Numbered from the stretch's first letter, positions 11,251 to 23,982 are shown. The stretch: DNA of 64,000 nucleotides from Mercurialis annua (GCF_937616625.2 NC_065571.1:3164501-3228500); one strand, 5' to 3'. Numbers and translations: made by a program. The notes: generated by a model from the sequence alone, not told the origin.

Positions 11251-11550
11251 CTCCATCTGTCCCATTTTATTTATCACTTCTCATTTTTAGTATACATTAT
11301 AAAAACACAAAACATACACCAATAATATACTACTGATATACTATAAAAATATTGTAGTTACACTAAAAAATACAATAGATACACTAACAAAAAACGATAA
11401 AAAAAAACAAAAAAAACACATAACATAAATCGGTAAAAAAGTGAAAATTAAAATTTAAATATTTCTGATAAATTAAAAAAATACGACATGTAAATATTTT
11501 TAAAAATAATATAAAATCATAAATAAAATACAACATAGTGTATTATAAAA
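11251..11550. mobile_element. Possible decayed Stowaway/mariner-type MITE
   Basis: CTCCATCTGTCCCATTTTAT near 11252 resembles the common plant MITE terminus of this group. A weak inverted match (ATAAATAAAATACAACATAG) lies near 11521-11540. The right edge is uncertain and no target duplication is clear. Confidence 0.35.
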
Positions 11551-12950
11551 AAATTCCTCAAACAAAAATACTTATTACTAAATTGTAAACATAGCGGAAT
11601 TAAGAGATTCAATGGGTGGCTATTGTCTTTACTTTAGAACCGGTCATTGATTTCTTAAATATATCTTATTATATTTTAATTGTTTTGTTTATTATGTTTT
11701 TCAAATTACTAACAATTTTTTCCCTCACTTGTCTTCTTTTTTTATTGTATAGTTCCACATATAGGATGTTCATAATTGGGTATCATCATTAGCAAATAAA
11801 TATTCCTTATTAGCAAATTTAGGATGCATAAGCAAATAAATATTTATTATTAGCAATACTATATATCCACAAAAAATTAAATTTAGATAGGTACATAAAA
11901 TGATTGATAGAGATAAGCCACCATTGATATTGACTTGCATATCATTTTTGTATATCAAAACAATAAGTTGCAACTTATTCCTAGCAACTACCCCAGTGAT
12001 TGGTTTTGCATGCCTTAAAGGTCAAAAATGTAGATCATCACCCATGACTGATGACTGTACATATACTAAATTAATCTTTGTAGACAATGCACCAAAAAGT
12101 CCAAATTCAAGATATTGTGCATCACTAAACATTTATTATTTCAATATCTAAATTTTAATTTTTTTAATTAATATTCTTATTTTTTTAAAATAATATATAA
12201 ACAAATACTTTTAGCTATTTTTGATGTGCTAAACCATTTACAATAGATTCTACATTTATTTAAATTTCCATGACATCTTAATGAAAAATAAGAAATTATC
12301 TATATAAAATTCCAATGTAAATCATATTATCAAATTTAAAAAATAGCTTCAATTTTATTATCAGTATGGTGAATGAAAAATTGTTAAAAATCCATTTAAT
12401 ACACTTTTACAAATTTAAAATATCAAATAAAAAATTAAGACGCTAAAGAAATCCAATTGAAAAAAAATCATATAACATTTAATAAAGAGATCAAGCTTCT
12501 TGAATTTGTATCAATCAATTAATTTACGCTTAATTAATATAAACAGAAAATTAATCGACTAAAATAACCAAAAATAAGACCGCAATGGTATAAATTTTTC
12601 TTAACATGGCTTTTTTGTTAAAAAAAGCAATTGTTTTATTTTAAACCCATTTTCTGCTGGATGTAGAATTTGAATATCAAGTTTCTCAATAATAAAAGAA
12701 TAATTAAAATTGAGAGTATCAAACAATTGGCTACTAATTAAGCTGATAAGATAATATTCAATAAATTAGGAAAATGGTTTTGTCATATCCACTTTGTCAG
12801 TATATGTCCTGATCTAATCACACTACAGTACAGTCCAACCATAAAAGGGTTGACTTAGACTTTTTCTCCTTCTTATATCATCTCTGCAAAAAGTACTCAA
12901 TCCACTGCCTTCTGCATTACACACCAAACCCCAAAAACTGCACAGAAACA

Positions 12951-15502
12951 ATGGCAGGTGGAGGATTTGCTGACGATGGACCCCTTAAAAGAGCTCATCT
13001 GTATGAGTATAAGATTACCAGTTACTTCGTTTTTGCTTGTATAGTTGCAGCTCTCGGTGGTTCTCTCTTTGGCTATGATCTTGGTGTTTCTGGTTTGTTT
13101 TTTTTCTTTTTCTTTCGTTTTGATTCACTTTTAAGATTTGAAATGTAGGATCTTGAATAAAGTAAGAGCAGTTTTTAGATGTTGTGCTTTTGGTTCAAGC
13201 GATTTTTGTTGAGTTTATTTACAATTGGTGTGTTTAGTTTACCACGTTTCATCTTTGCAGCGATTTAAGGACTCGCATACAGGTTCAGATTTTCATTTCT
13301 TGGCATTTTTGGCCCAAATTTATTGTTCTTTTACCAAATGACTCCTTTTCGGCGGATTTTAATGACTAAAACGTCACTATATAATGGCTAAAAATGCCAA
13401 GAAATGAAAGATCGAACCATTTTATGCCACTTTTGAAGATAAACATGCTTAAGTCGCTATAAATGTGTTAATTTTTTATGGTTGGATTCAAGATTACATT
13501 TATGTGATGTTTATCAGTAGTATATGATAAATTGAAGAAAATTAGTAGTAATTGAACTGGTGTGTTAAATTTTCGTTAGGTGGAGTAACTTCCATGGATG
13601 ATTTCTTGAAGGATTTCTTCCCAAAAGTGTATAGAAGGAAGCAAGAGCATCTTAACGAGACAGATTACTGTAAATATGATAATCAACTCCTCACACTCTT
13701 TACATCCTCATTGTACTTCGCGGCTCTTGTTTCTACATTCGGAGCTTCACATATTACCCGAAACAAAGGCCGAAGAGCTAGTATTCTTGTCGGATCAGTA
13801 AGCTTCTTTTTAGGAGCAGTTCTCAACGCAGCTGCGGTTAACATTTTGATGCTGATCATCGGACGGATTTTTCTTGGCATAGGCATTGGATTTGGCAATC
13901 AAGTAAGTCCCCTGCGTGCATCTAAATTTGAATACCGGAATGTTTATCCTCAATTTGAGATGCTAATTGCATTGTTTTTGTGATGGTTCAGGCAGTTCCG
14001 TTGTATCTTTCCGAAATGGCTCCAGCGAAAATCCGAGGAGCTGTGAACCAATTGTTTCAACTGACAACCTGCTTAGGCATCCTGATTGCGAATCTTATAA
14101 ATTACGGAACAGAAAAAATCCATCCATGGGGATGGAGGCTATCGCTGGGATTGGCAACGGTTCCTGCAACTCTAATGTTTATCGGAGGTCTTTTCCTCCC
14201 CGAAACTCCGAATAGTCTGGTAGAGCAAGGAAGATTAGAAGAAGGTCGAAAAGTACTAGAGAAAATTAGAGGGACAACTAAAGTTGATGCAGAGTTTGAT
14301 GATCTTATCGATGCAAGCAATGCAGCAAGAGCAATAAAGCATCCATTCAAGAACCTTCTCAAGCGAAAGAATCGTCCACAATTGATCATAGGAGCTTTAG
14401 GAATCCCTGCATTCCAACAGTTAACCGGCATGAATTCTATACTGTTTTACGCTCCTGTCATATTTCAGAGCTTAGGTTTCGGTTCTGGTGCATCTCTATA
14501 TTCATCAACCATAACAAGCGGAGCTCTTGTTCTTGGTGCCCTCATTTCAATGTCTTTAGTAGACAAATTTGGCAGAAGAGCTTTCTTTCTTGAAGCTGGA
14601 ACTGAAATGTTATGCTACATGGTAACTACGCTAACCTTCGCTCTTTCAATTCAATCAAAACCTGAAATACTTATGTTTCAACATGGCTTTATATACTCGC
14701 CACGGCTTGCACCTCGGTCAAGGTTCAAACCGTAGTGAGGTGAGAAACTTTGTTTGTCTTGGAGCATGGCCATGGAACAGGCCTTCGGCACCACAGCCAT
14801 GGTGAAAACCGCGGTAGAAAACGAAGCAAGTGTCCACTGAACAGGTTATGGCTTGAATCAACAGTGATAACAGAATTAACTAGAATTTTAGTATAAATAC
14901 TTGACGTAACTGTGATAATAGAATCAACTCTCGATGTAGATCACAATGATCGAACCACGTAAATTCTCGTGTTCTTGTTTGATCTTTCTTCTGTTTAATT
15001 CCGCATTACTTCCGTGCCAACAACTTATAACCGTTGGTTCAAAAATTTGCAGGTTGCTGTGGCAGTAACACTGGCAGTAAAATTCGGACAAGGAGTAGAG
15101 CTTCCAAAAGGAATCGGAATCTTCCTAGTAATCATCATTTGCTTGTTCGTCTTAGCTTACGGAAGATCGTGGGGTCCTCTCGGTTGGCTAGTTCCGAGCG
15201 AAATCTTCCCATTGGAGACGAGATCAGCAGGGCAAAGCATAGTGGTGTGTGTGAACATGTTATTCACAGCTCTAATAGCACAATGTTTTCTGGTGTCACT
15301 CTGTCACCTTCGATATGGAATATTCTTGGTGTTTGGTGGCTTGATTTTGATAATGAGTAGCTTCATTTTCTTCCTCCTGCCAGAAACAAAGCAAGTGCCC
15401 ATTGAAGAAGTGTATCTTCTATGGCAAAATCATTGGTTCTGGAAGCGCATTGTCGGAGATCATCAAGTCGAGTTAGATGAGAAAAACACAAGACAAGTTT
15501 AA
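12951..15502 (+). CDS. STP14: STP14-like galactose/hexose proton symporter (four exons)
   Basis: Exons 12951-13092, 13580-13902, 13992-14621 and 15053-15502 give 514 residues with GT-AG introns. It is a 12-helix major-facilitator sugar carrier of the plasma membrane that imports monosaccharides with protons. Visible signatures are GGSLFGYDLGVSGGVTSMDDF near the start, NKGRRAS after helix 2, PETPNSLVEQGR at the end of helix 6, QQLTGMNSILFYAP in helix 7, PSEIFPLETRSAGQS in helix 10 and PETKQVPIEEVYLLW after helix 12. N-terminal MAGGGFADDG, LNETDYCKYDNQ and SLCHLRYGIF agree with Arabidopsis STP14, which is known as galactose-specific; that substrate is inferred, not read. Intron 1 carries an inverted-repeat element and intron 3 a solo LTR, yet the frame is intact at every junction. 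Length is normal for the family. Confidence 0.93.
13259..13465. repeat. Inverted-repeat (MITE-like) element in STP14 intron 1
   Basis: TTTCATTTCTTGGCATTTTT (13291-13310) pairs with its inverted copy at 13390-13409, flanked by GGTTC/GAACC. Farther out AGCGATTTAAG (13260) pairs with CTTAAGTCGCT (13449-13459). A related sequence sharing the TTTTAATGACT.AAACG core and the ATGCCA...ATGCTTAA order lies at about 57540-57715. Outer edges are approximate and no target duplication is clear. Confidence 0.6.
14674..15022. mobile_element. Solo LTR inside STP14 intron 3
   Basis: A 349-bp block begins TGTTTCAACATGG and ends CTTCCGTGCCAACA, i.e. TG...CA termini of the TGTT/AACA type. The 5-mer ACTTA flanks it exactly (14669-14673 and 15023-15027). 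Inside is TATAAATACTTGACG, a plausible LTR promoter, then an ACCACGTAAATTCTCGTG stretch like the 3' part of many plant LTRs. No internal retrotransposon sequence remains, so the element was reduced by LTR-LTR recombination. Removing it and one ACTTA leaves an ancestral intron of 77 bp. Its end lies only 30 bp from the splice acceptor. Confidence 0.85.
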
Positions 15503-15870
15503 CAATATTTGCTGAATGCTGTATTCTGTTTATCAATGTATGAATTATAGAATCTTTTAACAAACAATAAAAAAAACATTCAGTTACTGGCTAATTCTGA
15601 TTTAATCTTACTATGTCAACATAGATACGACGTCGTTTAAGAAATTACAAGTGGTATTTCACTATTTTCAATTTTTCTGTATCAGTCAGACTAACAAACT
15701 TTAGAGCAGTTGATACGCTGTCGTTTAATATTAGGAAGGGTATTTTAGTCAATGTTACTTACAAACCAAAAGGATTTTCCCGCCATAATCAAGAAATGAG
15801 GCCATACATGTAACTAACTTGTAACAGCCAATCAATAAAAAATTCCTCTGTTTCTTCTCTCAAAAGAAAC
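15503..15870. other. Short spacer between STP14 and LTPG
   Basis: Contains the STP14 3' UTR (AATAAA at about 15567) and the promoter of the next gene. No other feature seen. Confidence 0.6.
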
Positions 15871-16870
15871 ATGTCCGCCATTTCTGGCATCTCAATTATA
15901 ACTACCGCCGTCACTCTCCTCCTCCTGACCGCCGGAGCTTCAGCTCAGCAGCCATCGTCTCCGTCTCCGTCACCACCGCCACTTGTAGGCTGCACCGACG
16001 AGTTAGTTGCAATCTCACCATGCCTCGGCTACATCTCAACGGAGCCAAATAACCTGACGCAAACTCCAAATTCTCAGTGCTGCGATGCTTTACAGAAAGC
16101 TTTCAATTCCAGCGCAGGTAACTGCTTCTGTTACCTACAAAAGAAGCCTCTGATCTTCGGATTCCCGCTAAACCAATCAAGACTTGTTTCTTTGCCTTCT
16201 ATTTGTTTGGCGGCGGCGGCGACGGAAAGTAAATCTGATTTGGATTCGATTTGTTCAGGTTAGGGTTTGCCGAAAATCTATTTCATGATCATTAACCTTT
16301 GTTAAGTTTTTTCACTGGTTTGCAAGGCGCATTTTAGCAAATTTAGTTTAGGAAATATAGAGTGTGGTTAGATCCATTGGATTTACATGGACTCGCTGTC
16401 CATAATTGTAATTTGCTTTGTTCATGTTTACAGAGTCACCAGCATTGCCTCCTCTCAATAGCATAACAGGACCTGAAGTGGTTCAAAAACCAAATCCTTC
16501 TGGTAATTAGACTCAATTACTGTTTGTTAATTATCATTAGTCTTAATTAACCATTTGGTTTTTGATTTTAATCATATGATTTGCAGGTGTTGATAACGTT
16601 GGGTCTCCTACAACAAGCTTGCCAAGAGGAGTAGCTGACGGTTCATCCTCACCGGTAAATTCTTCAGAACCAGAACCTGTTACTGGCGGAAATTCTTCTC
16701 CGATAGCAGAAAAGGGTCGCCCCCCACCATCATTGCTGCCACCAAAACCAACGAGCAAATCATCTGCAGGACAGGGTATTGGCGGTATTAGCGGTAGCAG
16801 CAGGTACTGTTGGTTCCTTCTCGAAGCGCTAATAAAATCTGCAATTGTTGCTGTTTTCACTCATATGTAA
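15871..16870 (+). CDS. Xylogen-like GPI-anchored lipid-transfer protein (three exons)
   Basis: Exons 15871-16258, 16434-16502 and 16587-16870 join with phase-1 GT-AG introns to 246 residues. A signal peptide ending near ASAQQ is followed by a short SPSPSPPP run. The complete eight-cysteine motif is GC, PC, QCC, NCFCY, IC, IC. The tail is rich in Pro, Ser and Gly with extensin/AGP-like PPPSLLPPKP. The C-terminus (CWFLLEALIKSAIVAVFTHM) is moderately hydrophobic and may serve as the GPI signal, though less cleanly than in the 2170 gene. It is convergent with SDE3, whose stop lies 327 bases away. Likely an apoplastic lipid carrier like its paralogues; substrate unknown. Confidence 0.87.
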
Positions 16871-17197
16871 TGTAGCAGCATACTGTCTTAGTTCTACCTG
16901 AGGATCTATTTGCTTGAAAATGATAACATTGTTCTCTGTATAGTCTCTGAAACTGAGAATCGAGACTCGAGTTTGATACATAGTCTGTATAAGTATTTTA
17001 GAGTACGTAGAAGTTAGAACTAAATCGCCTCTTTTTCTTAGCTCTCTCTAATGTTCACGGTTCTCTCTAATGTTCACGGTGGTATTACATCACTACATGG
17101 TTGTACTCAAATTGCCACAATTATTTCCATGGCAACCTTCCACCATCAAAAACATAGGAACATCTTATCTAAGCATCAAAAAAGAAATTAGCACATT
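16871..17197. other. Convergent 3' spacer between LTPG and SDE3
   Basis: Holds the 3' UTRs of both convergent genes. A tandem copy of CTCTCTAATGTTCACGGT is seen at 17043-17080. Nothing else is recognised. Confidence 0.55.
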
Positions 17198-20100
17198 TTA
17201 CTTCCAACCATCAGACCACTCAGTTTCATCTGTACAAGGTTTTGGAACTTCTGTTTGATAGGAGTCTTGATTCCATCCAACCTCGTCAGAGCAGCTAGGG
17301 TTTTTGTCGTCATGGTAATCATAGCCGGCACCATCTTCATATGTCTGATCTCCATCAACATAATCCTCTCTTTCTGGCAGACTACAGCCCTGATAAGAGT
17401 TGTTGTCTGCACAATACCATAAAAGCTTACTCCAGTATGTGTCCTGCAAATTTCAAACAGCACAACAGAAGTATTTCAGCAAAAGCATGAAAACTGTAAC
17501 CAGCTATTTTAAAAGTGCATGGCATTAAGTTTGACAGATCAAATTGTAATCTGGTACGTAATTTATATATTGGTTCACGCTGCAGCGTACACTCACTGCC
17601 GTTGGCGTAGTTTATATTTTGGTCCACTGAACTTTAGAATTGTACGAATGATTTGTAGTATGAAAATATGATATGCATAATATTGCTCATGTTAGCTAAA
17701 ATTCGGTCTCCAAAATACAGTTAAGCATTTTAAGTTGCGATGGACTTCTATCTATTTGCTTAAATATCTTTTACAGCTATGGAAAAAAGCATCACCTGGT
17801 TGATGATGTGTGGATTTCCGATAATGACTAGCAGCAGTATAGCACGGGTAATAGCCACATTAAACCTTTTTGGATTGCTTAAGAAACCCAAACAATGAAC
17901 TTTGTCAGACTCATTGTGTTTCACTGTTGATCTAACGGTGGAAACGACAATAACTTTCCTTTCCTGTCCTTGAAACTGTTCGACACTGCCAACTTTTATG
18001 TCGGGCATATCTAAATCCTCAAAGGCCTTCTTTAGTTTAGTAACTTGCTGCCTATAAGGTGTAATGATCCCTATATCAGACTCATTCAAATTCCCCCTTT
18101 CAATTAGTTTGATTGTGATCTCCACCACCTTGCTAGCTTCAATTCGGTTAAACCATGACGGGTTATTTCCTTCCCTTTCATCACACCCTTGTATACCAAA
18201 GAAGAGAACTGGAAATTCCCTGCCAGGAAGCAGATTTACAGAAGATAATAGGGAAACTGTGTCCTCATTGGACTCTTTGCTCGCAATCAAAATCCCATCA
18301 TAGAACAAGTCTGAAGGTAGCTGCAGGATATCTGGGTGGCACCTATAGTTTCTAACCAAATTTGTTACGTAATTTGCGTCTCCATTGGCGTAATACTCGC
18401 ACTCATAAAGCCTTTGCAAGTATGATTTGCTTAATCCATGAGCCCCGGCATTTCTCGAGTAGATTACAGGACCTAATTGCATTGGGTCTCCAGCAAGAAC
18501 AACCACTGTATCCCTACGGCAGAGGTTGGATATAGGGATCATGCTTTCTGGCTCCGAAGCTTGGCCAGCCTCATCGAGAAAAATATGAGAGAAATGGCCT
18601 CGTTTAACACCCTCAGAAAATAAATGACAAGCACTCATATAAGTCGATATTATGATCCTAAAGCGTGTGAGAGCGCCGAGTGGAGGACATTTGAAGAGAT
18701 TCTCATCAAAGAAACAAAAGCGAATATGATCAGGCTTGACATCTTCATATGGTCGGGAAGTCGCATTAAGTCGGAAAATTTCATTTTCCTGTACTTTGAT
18801 AGCCTTCTCAGACAGAAGCTTGTCAAGCAAGTGATCCGCTGCATTATTTGACGGCGCGCACACAAGAATCCGTGAATTTCTTCGATTTGCATATAGCTGA
18901 AGAATTGCCTCTACTATTGTCATAGTTTTACCAGTCCCAGGAGGGCCATAAATCATATAGGGTGGGGCCCCTCTACAACCTAGGATCATCTCTATCGAAC
19001 ACATCTGCTCTTCATTAAGATTACAAGTTATAGGCACCAGAGTTGTTTTAGTTTCAATAAACCTATTTCCAGAGGACTCAGATGGAAAAAGGATTGTTGT
19101 TTCCAAATTATCAGCAGCATCTACAGCCTGATACTGTCTTCTCATGTTGACTCGATTATAAGTGAAGTGTACATCATACAGATTTCCATCCGAATGCATG
19201 GAGTGAAATTGCGGGTCAAACTTTAAATACACTTCATCAGTCTCAACACGATGAATAAAGCCCTGAGACAATCATTTTTACAAATTAGCCAATTAAAACA
19301 GCAAAAAACAGCCCACTGTAGTCAACAACCAAAAGAACCGCATAATGCGCAATGACTTTATAAGAGTTGGAGTTTAACCAAACTTAGACTCTATATATAT
19401 GATACCGGAGAAATAAATTTTAATACGAAGCAAAAACCTGATAAGGTTGGGTTAGTTCATCATCATTTGAGGGCTTGACAAAGATGTAATCTCCGTAGAC
19501 AAGTGAAGGTCTCCGCTCAGCAAGCCCTAAAACGACGAGGGACAGGAAATTCCCCCTTCTCCTCATCTTAACAGCCTCCATATTGTAAGATCTCATGTCT
19601 TCCTGAACAATCAAATCACCAATTTCAGATCAATAAAAAATGAATTTCACACCAAACAAAAATAACCTTACCTCCAATTGTATTTCTTCCATGATCAACA
19701 AGGTTTTGAAGTAGGAAGCATAATTCTTTCTTGTTAAACCTTCCATTATAACGTCAGGGACCTGCTCGCTCTCAATCAATTCTCGATCTTCCCTTGGGAT
19801 ATCATAACGAGGAAGCCTACTTTTTACTGGCCGGCCTGCTTTCCTGATAGGACGAGAACCTTCCACGAAGGTGTCAACAGCAAAATGCTTCTTTTTCGTA
19901 GTTCTACAATATCGCTTTCTCGAAGCCAAAGACCTCGATATCTTATCTTCCGCCAATAGAATAACCACCCGTTCAATATTATCATCGCCCACATCAAAAT
20001 GCACAGCTGTGCTGTACATTCCAATTTCCGGCGGTTTGCAATTTAGCCAAACCGTTAACGTGTCACCCGGCTGAAGCATTCTATCCTCAAGGTCATAAGA

Positions 20101-20451
20101 CTCAACAAAACCACCGCCGCTGTTCCCATCATTCCCCGACGGAGGCTTCATCAAAGAGAGAGTAAACGAGTTCTCGGGATTCGACGCGTAAATTTTAGTC
20201 CACAAATCAACTGCTTCATCAGTGGTGTTCCTAATAGTGATTGAATGTGAAGCAGTTTCTCCAACAATCACAGATTGAGGCTTCCCATTTTCGAACGGGA
20301 ATGGAACGGAAATTACAATAGGACCCTCTTCAATAGGATCATAACTACAAACAGATCTATCATCTTGGTAATCAATAAACCCTATTTCACCTTTATCTCC
20401 AATCACTGAGTACTCATCATCATCACCCCACTTACCATCAACTGAACCCAT
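17198..20451 (-). CDS. SDE3: SDE3-type Upf1-like RNA helicase (RNA silencing; four exons)
   Basis: Exons 20451-19672, 19602-19438, 19262-17796 and 17443-17198 (minus, all GT-AG, phase 0) give 885 residues. The N-terminal region includes a beta-rich domain ([18 protein letters not shown]) typical of SDE3/MOV10. The SF1 helicase core shows Walker A GPPGTGKT at residues 421-428, Walker B FLDEAGQ at 543-549, then [16 protein letters not shown] and RFNVAITRA. Exon 4 begins with [17 protein letters not shown] and ends in an acidic, disordered tail with GW dipeptides (VGWNQ, SDGWK), the type of motif that lets SDE3 bind ARGONAUTE. Arabidopsis SDE3 acts in the spread and amplification of RNA silencing. 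The tail is clearly shorter than the roughly 1000-residue Arabidopsis protein. CTTTAG/GTCAGTG near 20690 suggests a 5' UTR intron. Confidence 0.93.
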
Positions 20452-21827
20452 TACTAATCACCAAAACAAAATAATCAGCAAAATATATAAAGCATGCTCA
20501 ACACCAACAACAAAAATAGTTGAAACTATCAAAGAAAAGTAAAATACCAAATGCAGCAACTTAAAGAGATTATAAATTTAAAAAAAAAAATCACAAACCA
20601 CAAAACAATATTTGAAAAATTAAACATAAACCAGCATATAATTAATTAGATTGTTATTACATAATACATAGAGAAGAGGAAGACACTGACCTAAAGTTGA
20701 AAGTAGAGTTTGAGAGTGAGAGTGAGACAGAATTCAAACTGAGAGCAGTTTAGAGAATGGGGAAGAGGTCATTTGATTTTACTTATGTTGGGCAAAATTT
20801 GTTAACCGGTTCGTAACCTAGTAAAAATTCAATTGAGACCATCGACATTTTTGAGAATTGTATGCGTGGATCAGTTAGGGTGTAGATGTGCTTGGTGGTA
20901 CTATGAAGTTATTAACATGATTGAACAACAATAAATACAAGTAACTTTGAAGTTCCAAGTCTCCTCATTTACCAATATTATGAAATTTACTGATTAAAAA
21001 AAGATAACAATAATTAAGGTATGAGTTTGGATTGAATGTTTTTAAAATTTAAAATCAATAATTTTCAAAGTCTTATAAGGTATGAGTTTGGATTGAATGC
21101 TCAAACTGATTCAAATGTTTAGCGAAAACTTTAAATATATCCAAACTTTTTAATTGTATTAATTATAGTCAATTGTAATTTATTTTATGTTAATTATAGT
21201 CAACTGTAATTTATAATATATATCCAAACGTTTGAATGAATTTAATGAGAATAGAAACAAAATCAAAATAAAATAAAATAAATCTGAACATAGTTGATAT
21301 TTTCTTTAAACATATAAATTGACATGATCATTAAATCCTTTTAGAATAACAATTCATCATGTATTAGAAAATTGTTAATTTTAACCTTTTCACCTCTTAA
21401 ATAAAAAATGAAATTGAATAAATCCACCAATTTTATAAAATCCATAGTTTTTCATTCAAAATCTCTCAATCTAAGAGAAACTATCATTTACTTTTCCTAG
21501 AGTGTTTTGAGTATTCAAAATAACTCTTCATTTTCCATTCTCTTCCTTTAATTGAAGAGAGATCTTAGGGAAGACCTCTTCGGAGAGGAAATGGACGTGG
21601 TCAAAACATATAAAGATCGGCGTGGTCACTCATAAAGGCTCGACAAAAACCGTAAGTTCCCCGACAGTCCAAATTCTTCTCAAGGGGACATGCAATTAAA
21701 TGTAAAAGACCAGAAGAAGCACATGGCCAGTACAAGAAACCAGTTCTGGATATTCAAATATAAGATTACCTATTCAACATTCAAATTTGACATTAAATAT
21801 AGAAATCAATCCCAAATGCAGAAAAGT
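20452..21827. other. Spacer between SDE3 (5' side) and PBD (3' side)
   Basis: Includes the SDE3 5' UTR and promoter up to about 20800, then AT-rich DNA. Small direct repeats occur: AAGGTATGAGTTTGGATTG at about 21016 and 21077, and TTAATTATAGTCAA/CTGTAATTTAT at about 21160 and 21190. No gene seen. Confidence 0.55.
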
Positions 21828-23982
21828 TTAAGCTGATGCCACATCCTTGACAGATTCACGCCATGCGTACTCCCTTGCTCCATCTTTGTCGACAATCTTG
21901 ATCACAAAATTTGGGGGAGCCACGACCAATCTGGATCGGATCTCCATTATGCACTTATCTACCAATCCAATTGCTTCTTCCATAGTCATGTCGCTACGGT
22001 AGTGTCTGTCCATCATGGAGAGAGAAAAATATGACCCGTATCCAAATGCTCCCCTGTCAACCTTGTGAAGTGTAGCAATATAGTCGATGTAGTAAAGAGA
22101 AGGACCGGTCTCTTTGTCATATCCAGCCAGAAGAATGTTAACAGAGTATGGGTTCTAAAAAATGAACATTCAATTTCGTAAGACAAATGTTAATCAGTTA
22201 TTTGTATCTGCTAAGAATTTTACTCATCAAAGCAATGGCATGCACAGGCTAAAGTTATTAAGTGAAAACCCGATCCAGCTTGCAGTAATCAATTGAAACC
22301 AAGAGATGTTGCACTGCGATACCGTTATCATTGTACATAAACTTTTAAAACCCCCAACGCTGCCCTTACTGGAATCTCAAAATAAACCAAACAATGAACA
22401 ATTACAAAGAAGATTGATACAGCTTAGATAAATGAAATTGAGAAAATTTGTATAGCTACTCCATCTCTACCCTTTCCCGAGCCTTCTATGTCTCTCGACT
22501 GCAACAGTAATCTCAGCCAAGGGCATATATGCAAATATTCTTGCAAGGACATTAGCGTCAGAAGGATTGCTTCTGAAACGTAAACCTCAATATAAGCTAT
22601 GTATGCTTCCTCTCAAGCTAAAGTAATCTCACCTAATCACATGTTCCCATAAACATACTTAACATATTGAGGCACTGGAGAAAAAAGAAGTCTACTTATG
22701 CACCCAACAGGACAGAAAGAGACCAGTTCTAGATCTATCTCCACAAGATGGCAAACAGGCATGCTCAAGGCCAAAAGATCCAATAAGGGTTACACAAGTC
22801 TTAAATTATGGAAGAGGAGGGTATATATCACAAGCAGTAGAATAATACACAATAAAAGATTTGTCTGCCAAACCATCCTCAAAACATAATTCCAGAAATG
22901 GATGTTTCATCAAGACACATACTAAAAAAACAAGCAAACAGGTAACCTAATTAAGATGTATCCTTTGACATGATTGATCCTGCCTTGCTATAAAAATAAG
23001 CATCCCAAAAATCGAATAGCTGATGCAATGTCTATCGAACAATGATGCTAACCTATTTTAAATGAGTAAATGACAAACAAATCTTGAAGCACCTTAAGAA
23101 ATTAGCATTCTCCCAGCCAGCATATCCAACAAAAATTCCATTCCAAACTTAACATGGCGCCTTAAAGAACCCAGCTCAAGACTGAATAATTCATCAAAAC
23201 ATACATAAAATCTGGACTACATCCTGCATTCATTTCTTAACCAGAACCCATATTTACCTGCTCTTATCCTATACTCTACCACTTCCTAATAACAGACTGA
23301 GCATTTTATCTCACAATTTGAGAGGCTTTGACTATATTTACGATTCACAATCCAGTACATGAATTTTCCATTGCACCGTTTACCTAATTCAAGTAAGTTT
23401 TTATTAAATGGGACATAATGTGACGCATCTTATAAACTGAGCACAGAGTTCTGAAAACCTAATTGCATCACTTAATAGTACTCAAGTAGAAACCAATCCT
23501 AATAAATAAAGCATTCACAAAACGGGAAAAAAAACTAATCCTAAACCCTAAAATCTACATTAAAATGCAAAACAAATTAAATATTACCTTTCTCAAAGCA
23601 GTAGCGAGCTCACCGCGAGTAAAATTAGCAGCAGCAGCAGTCGTCAACGGGATTCCGTTGCGAAACTGATACAGCGACACATTCTTCTGTATATACTCCG
23701 TAAATTGAACTCTACACACCAAACAAACAAAATTAACAAAAATAAATCACAATTTTAAGTTAATTAATGAACAAACTATTGCTCAACAGTAACAGTAAAA
23801 TTAAAGAAAGACATAAAAATAAACCTGTCGCCGGGTTCGCCGCTGGCGGCGATGAGTTTGTGAGAGTCGAGGATCATTATTTTGTCTTCATTAGATTTGT
23901 GGACGAGGATGCTGTGAACGGCCGATGTATCGGAGGCTACTATGGCGAAATCGGTGCCGACTAATCCAAAAACACACTCCAT
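21828..23982 (-). CDS. PBD1: 20S proteasome subunit beta type-2 (beta4, PBD; three exons)
   Basis: Exons 23982-23825, 23711-23588 and 22154-21828 (minus, GT-AG) join to 202 residues, the usual size. The protein starts [19 protein letters not shown], as plant PBD does, and keeps [85 protein letters not shown] and [11 protein letters not shown]. This is a non-catalytic beta subunit of the core particle: it lacks the N-terminal threonine of beta1, beta2 and beta5. It helps build the beta rings in cytosol and nucleus. Intron 2 is long (1433 bp) and contains nothing I recognise. Arabidopsis has two near-identical genes (PBD1/PBD2); the symbol is given for the family. Confidence 0.95.

Larger units (their letters stand above)
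9795..12950. other. 3.2 kb intergenic region upstream of STP14
   Basis: Holds the hAT element at 10054-10697 and a possible Stowaway-like remnant at 11251-11550. The rest is AT-rich spacer of roughly 80% A+T. The 83-codon ORF at 11900-12151 has no recognisable family and no coding character. Confidence 0.6.

Noticed and set aside
11900..12151. 83-codon ORF with several cysteines
   Set aside because: No signal peptide or Cys pattern of a known family; very AT-rich context.
14622..14735. Extension of the STP14 third exon to a stop at 14735
   Set aside because: The reading after MLCYM departs from the family; splicing at GTAACT to exon 4 restores VAVAVTLAVKFG.
17760..17795. C-terminal [11 protein letters not shown] end of SDE3 exon 3
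   Set aside because: It reads into the intron; the CAG/GTGATG donor joins NQ to [15 protein letters not shown], which matches the family.
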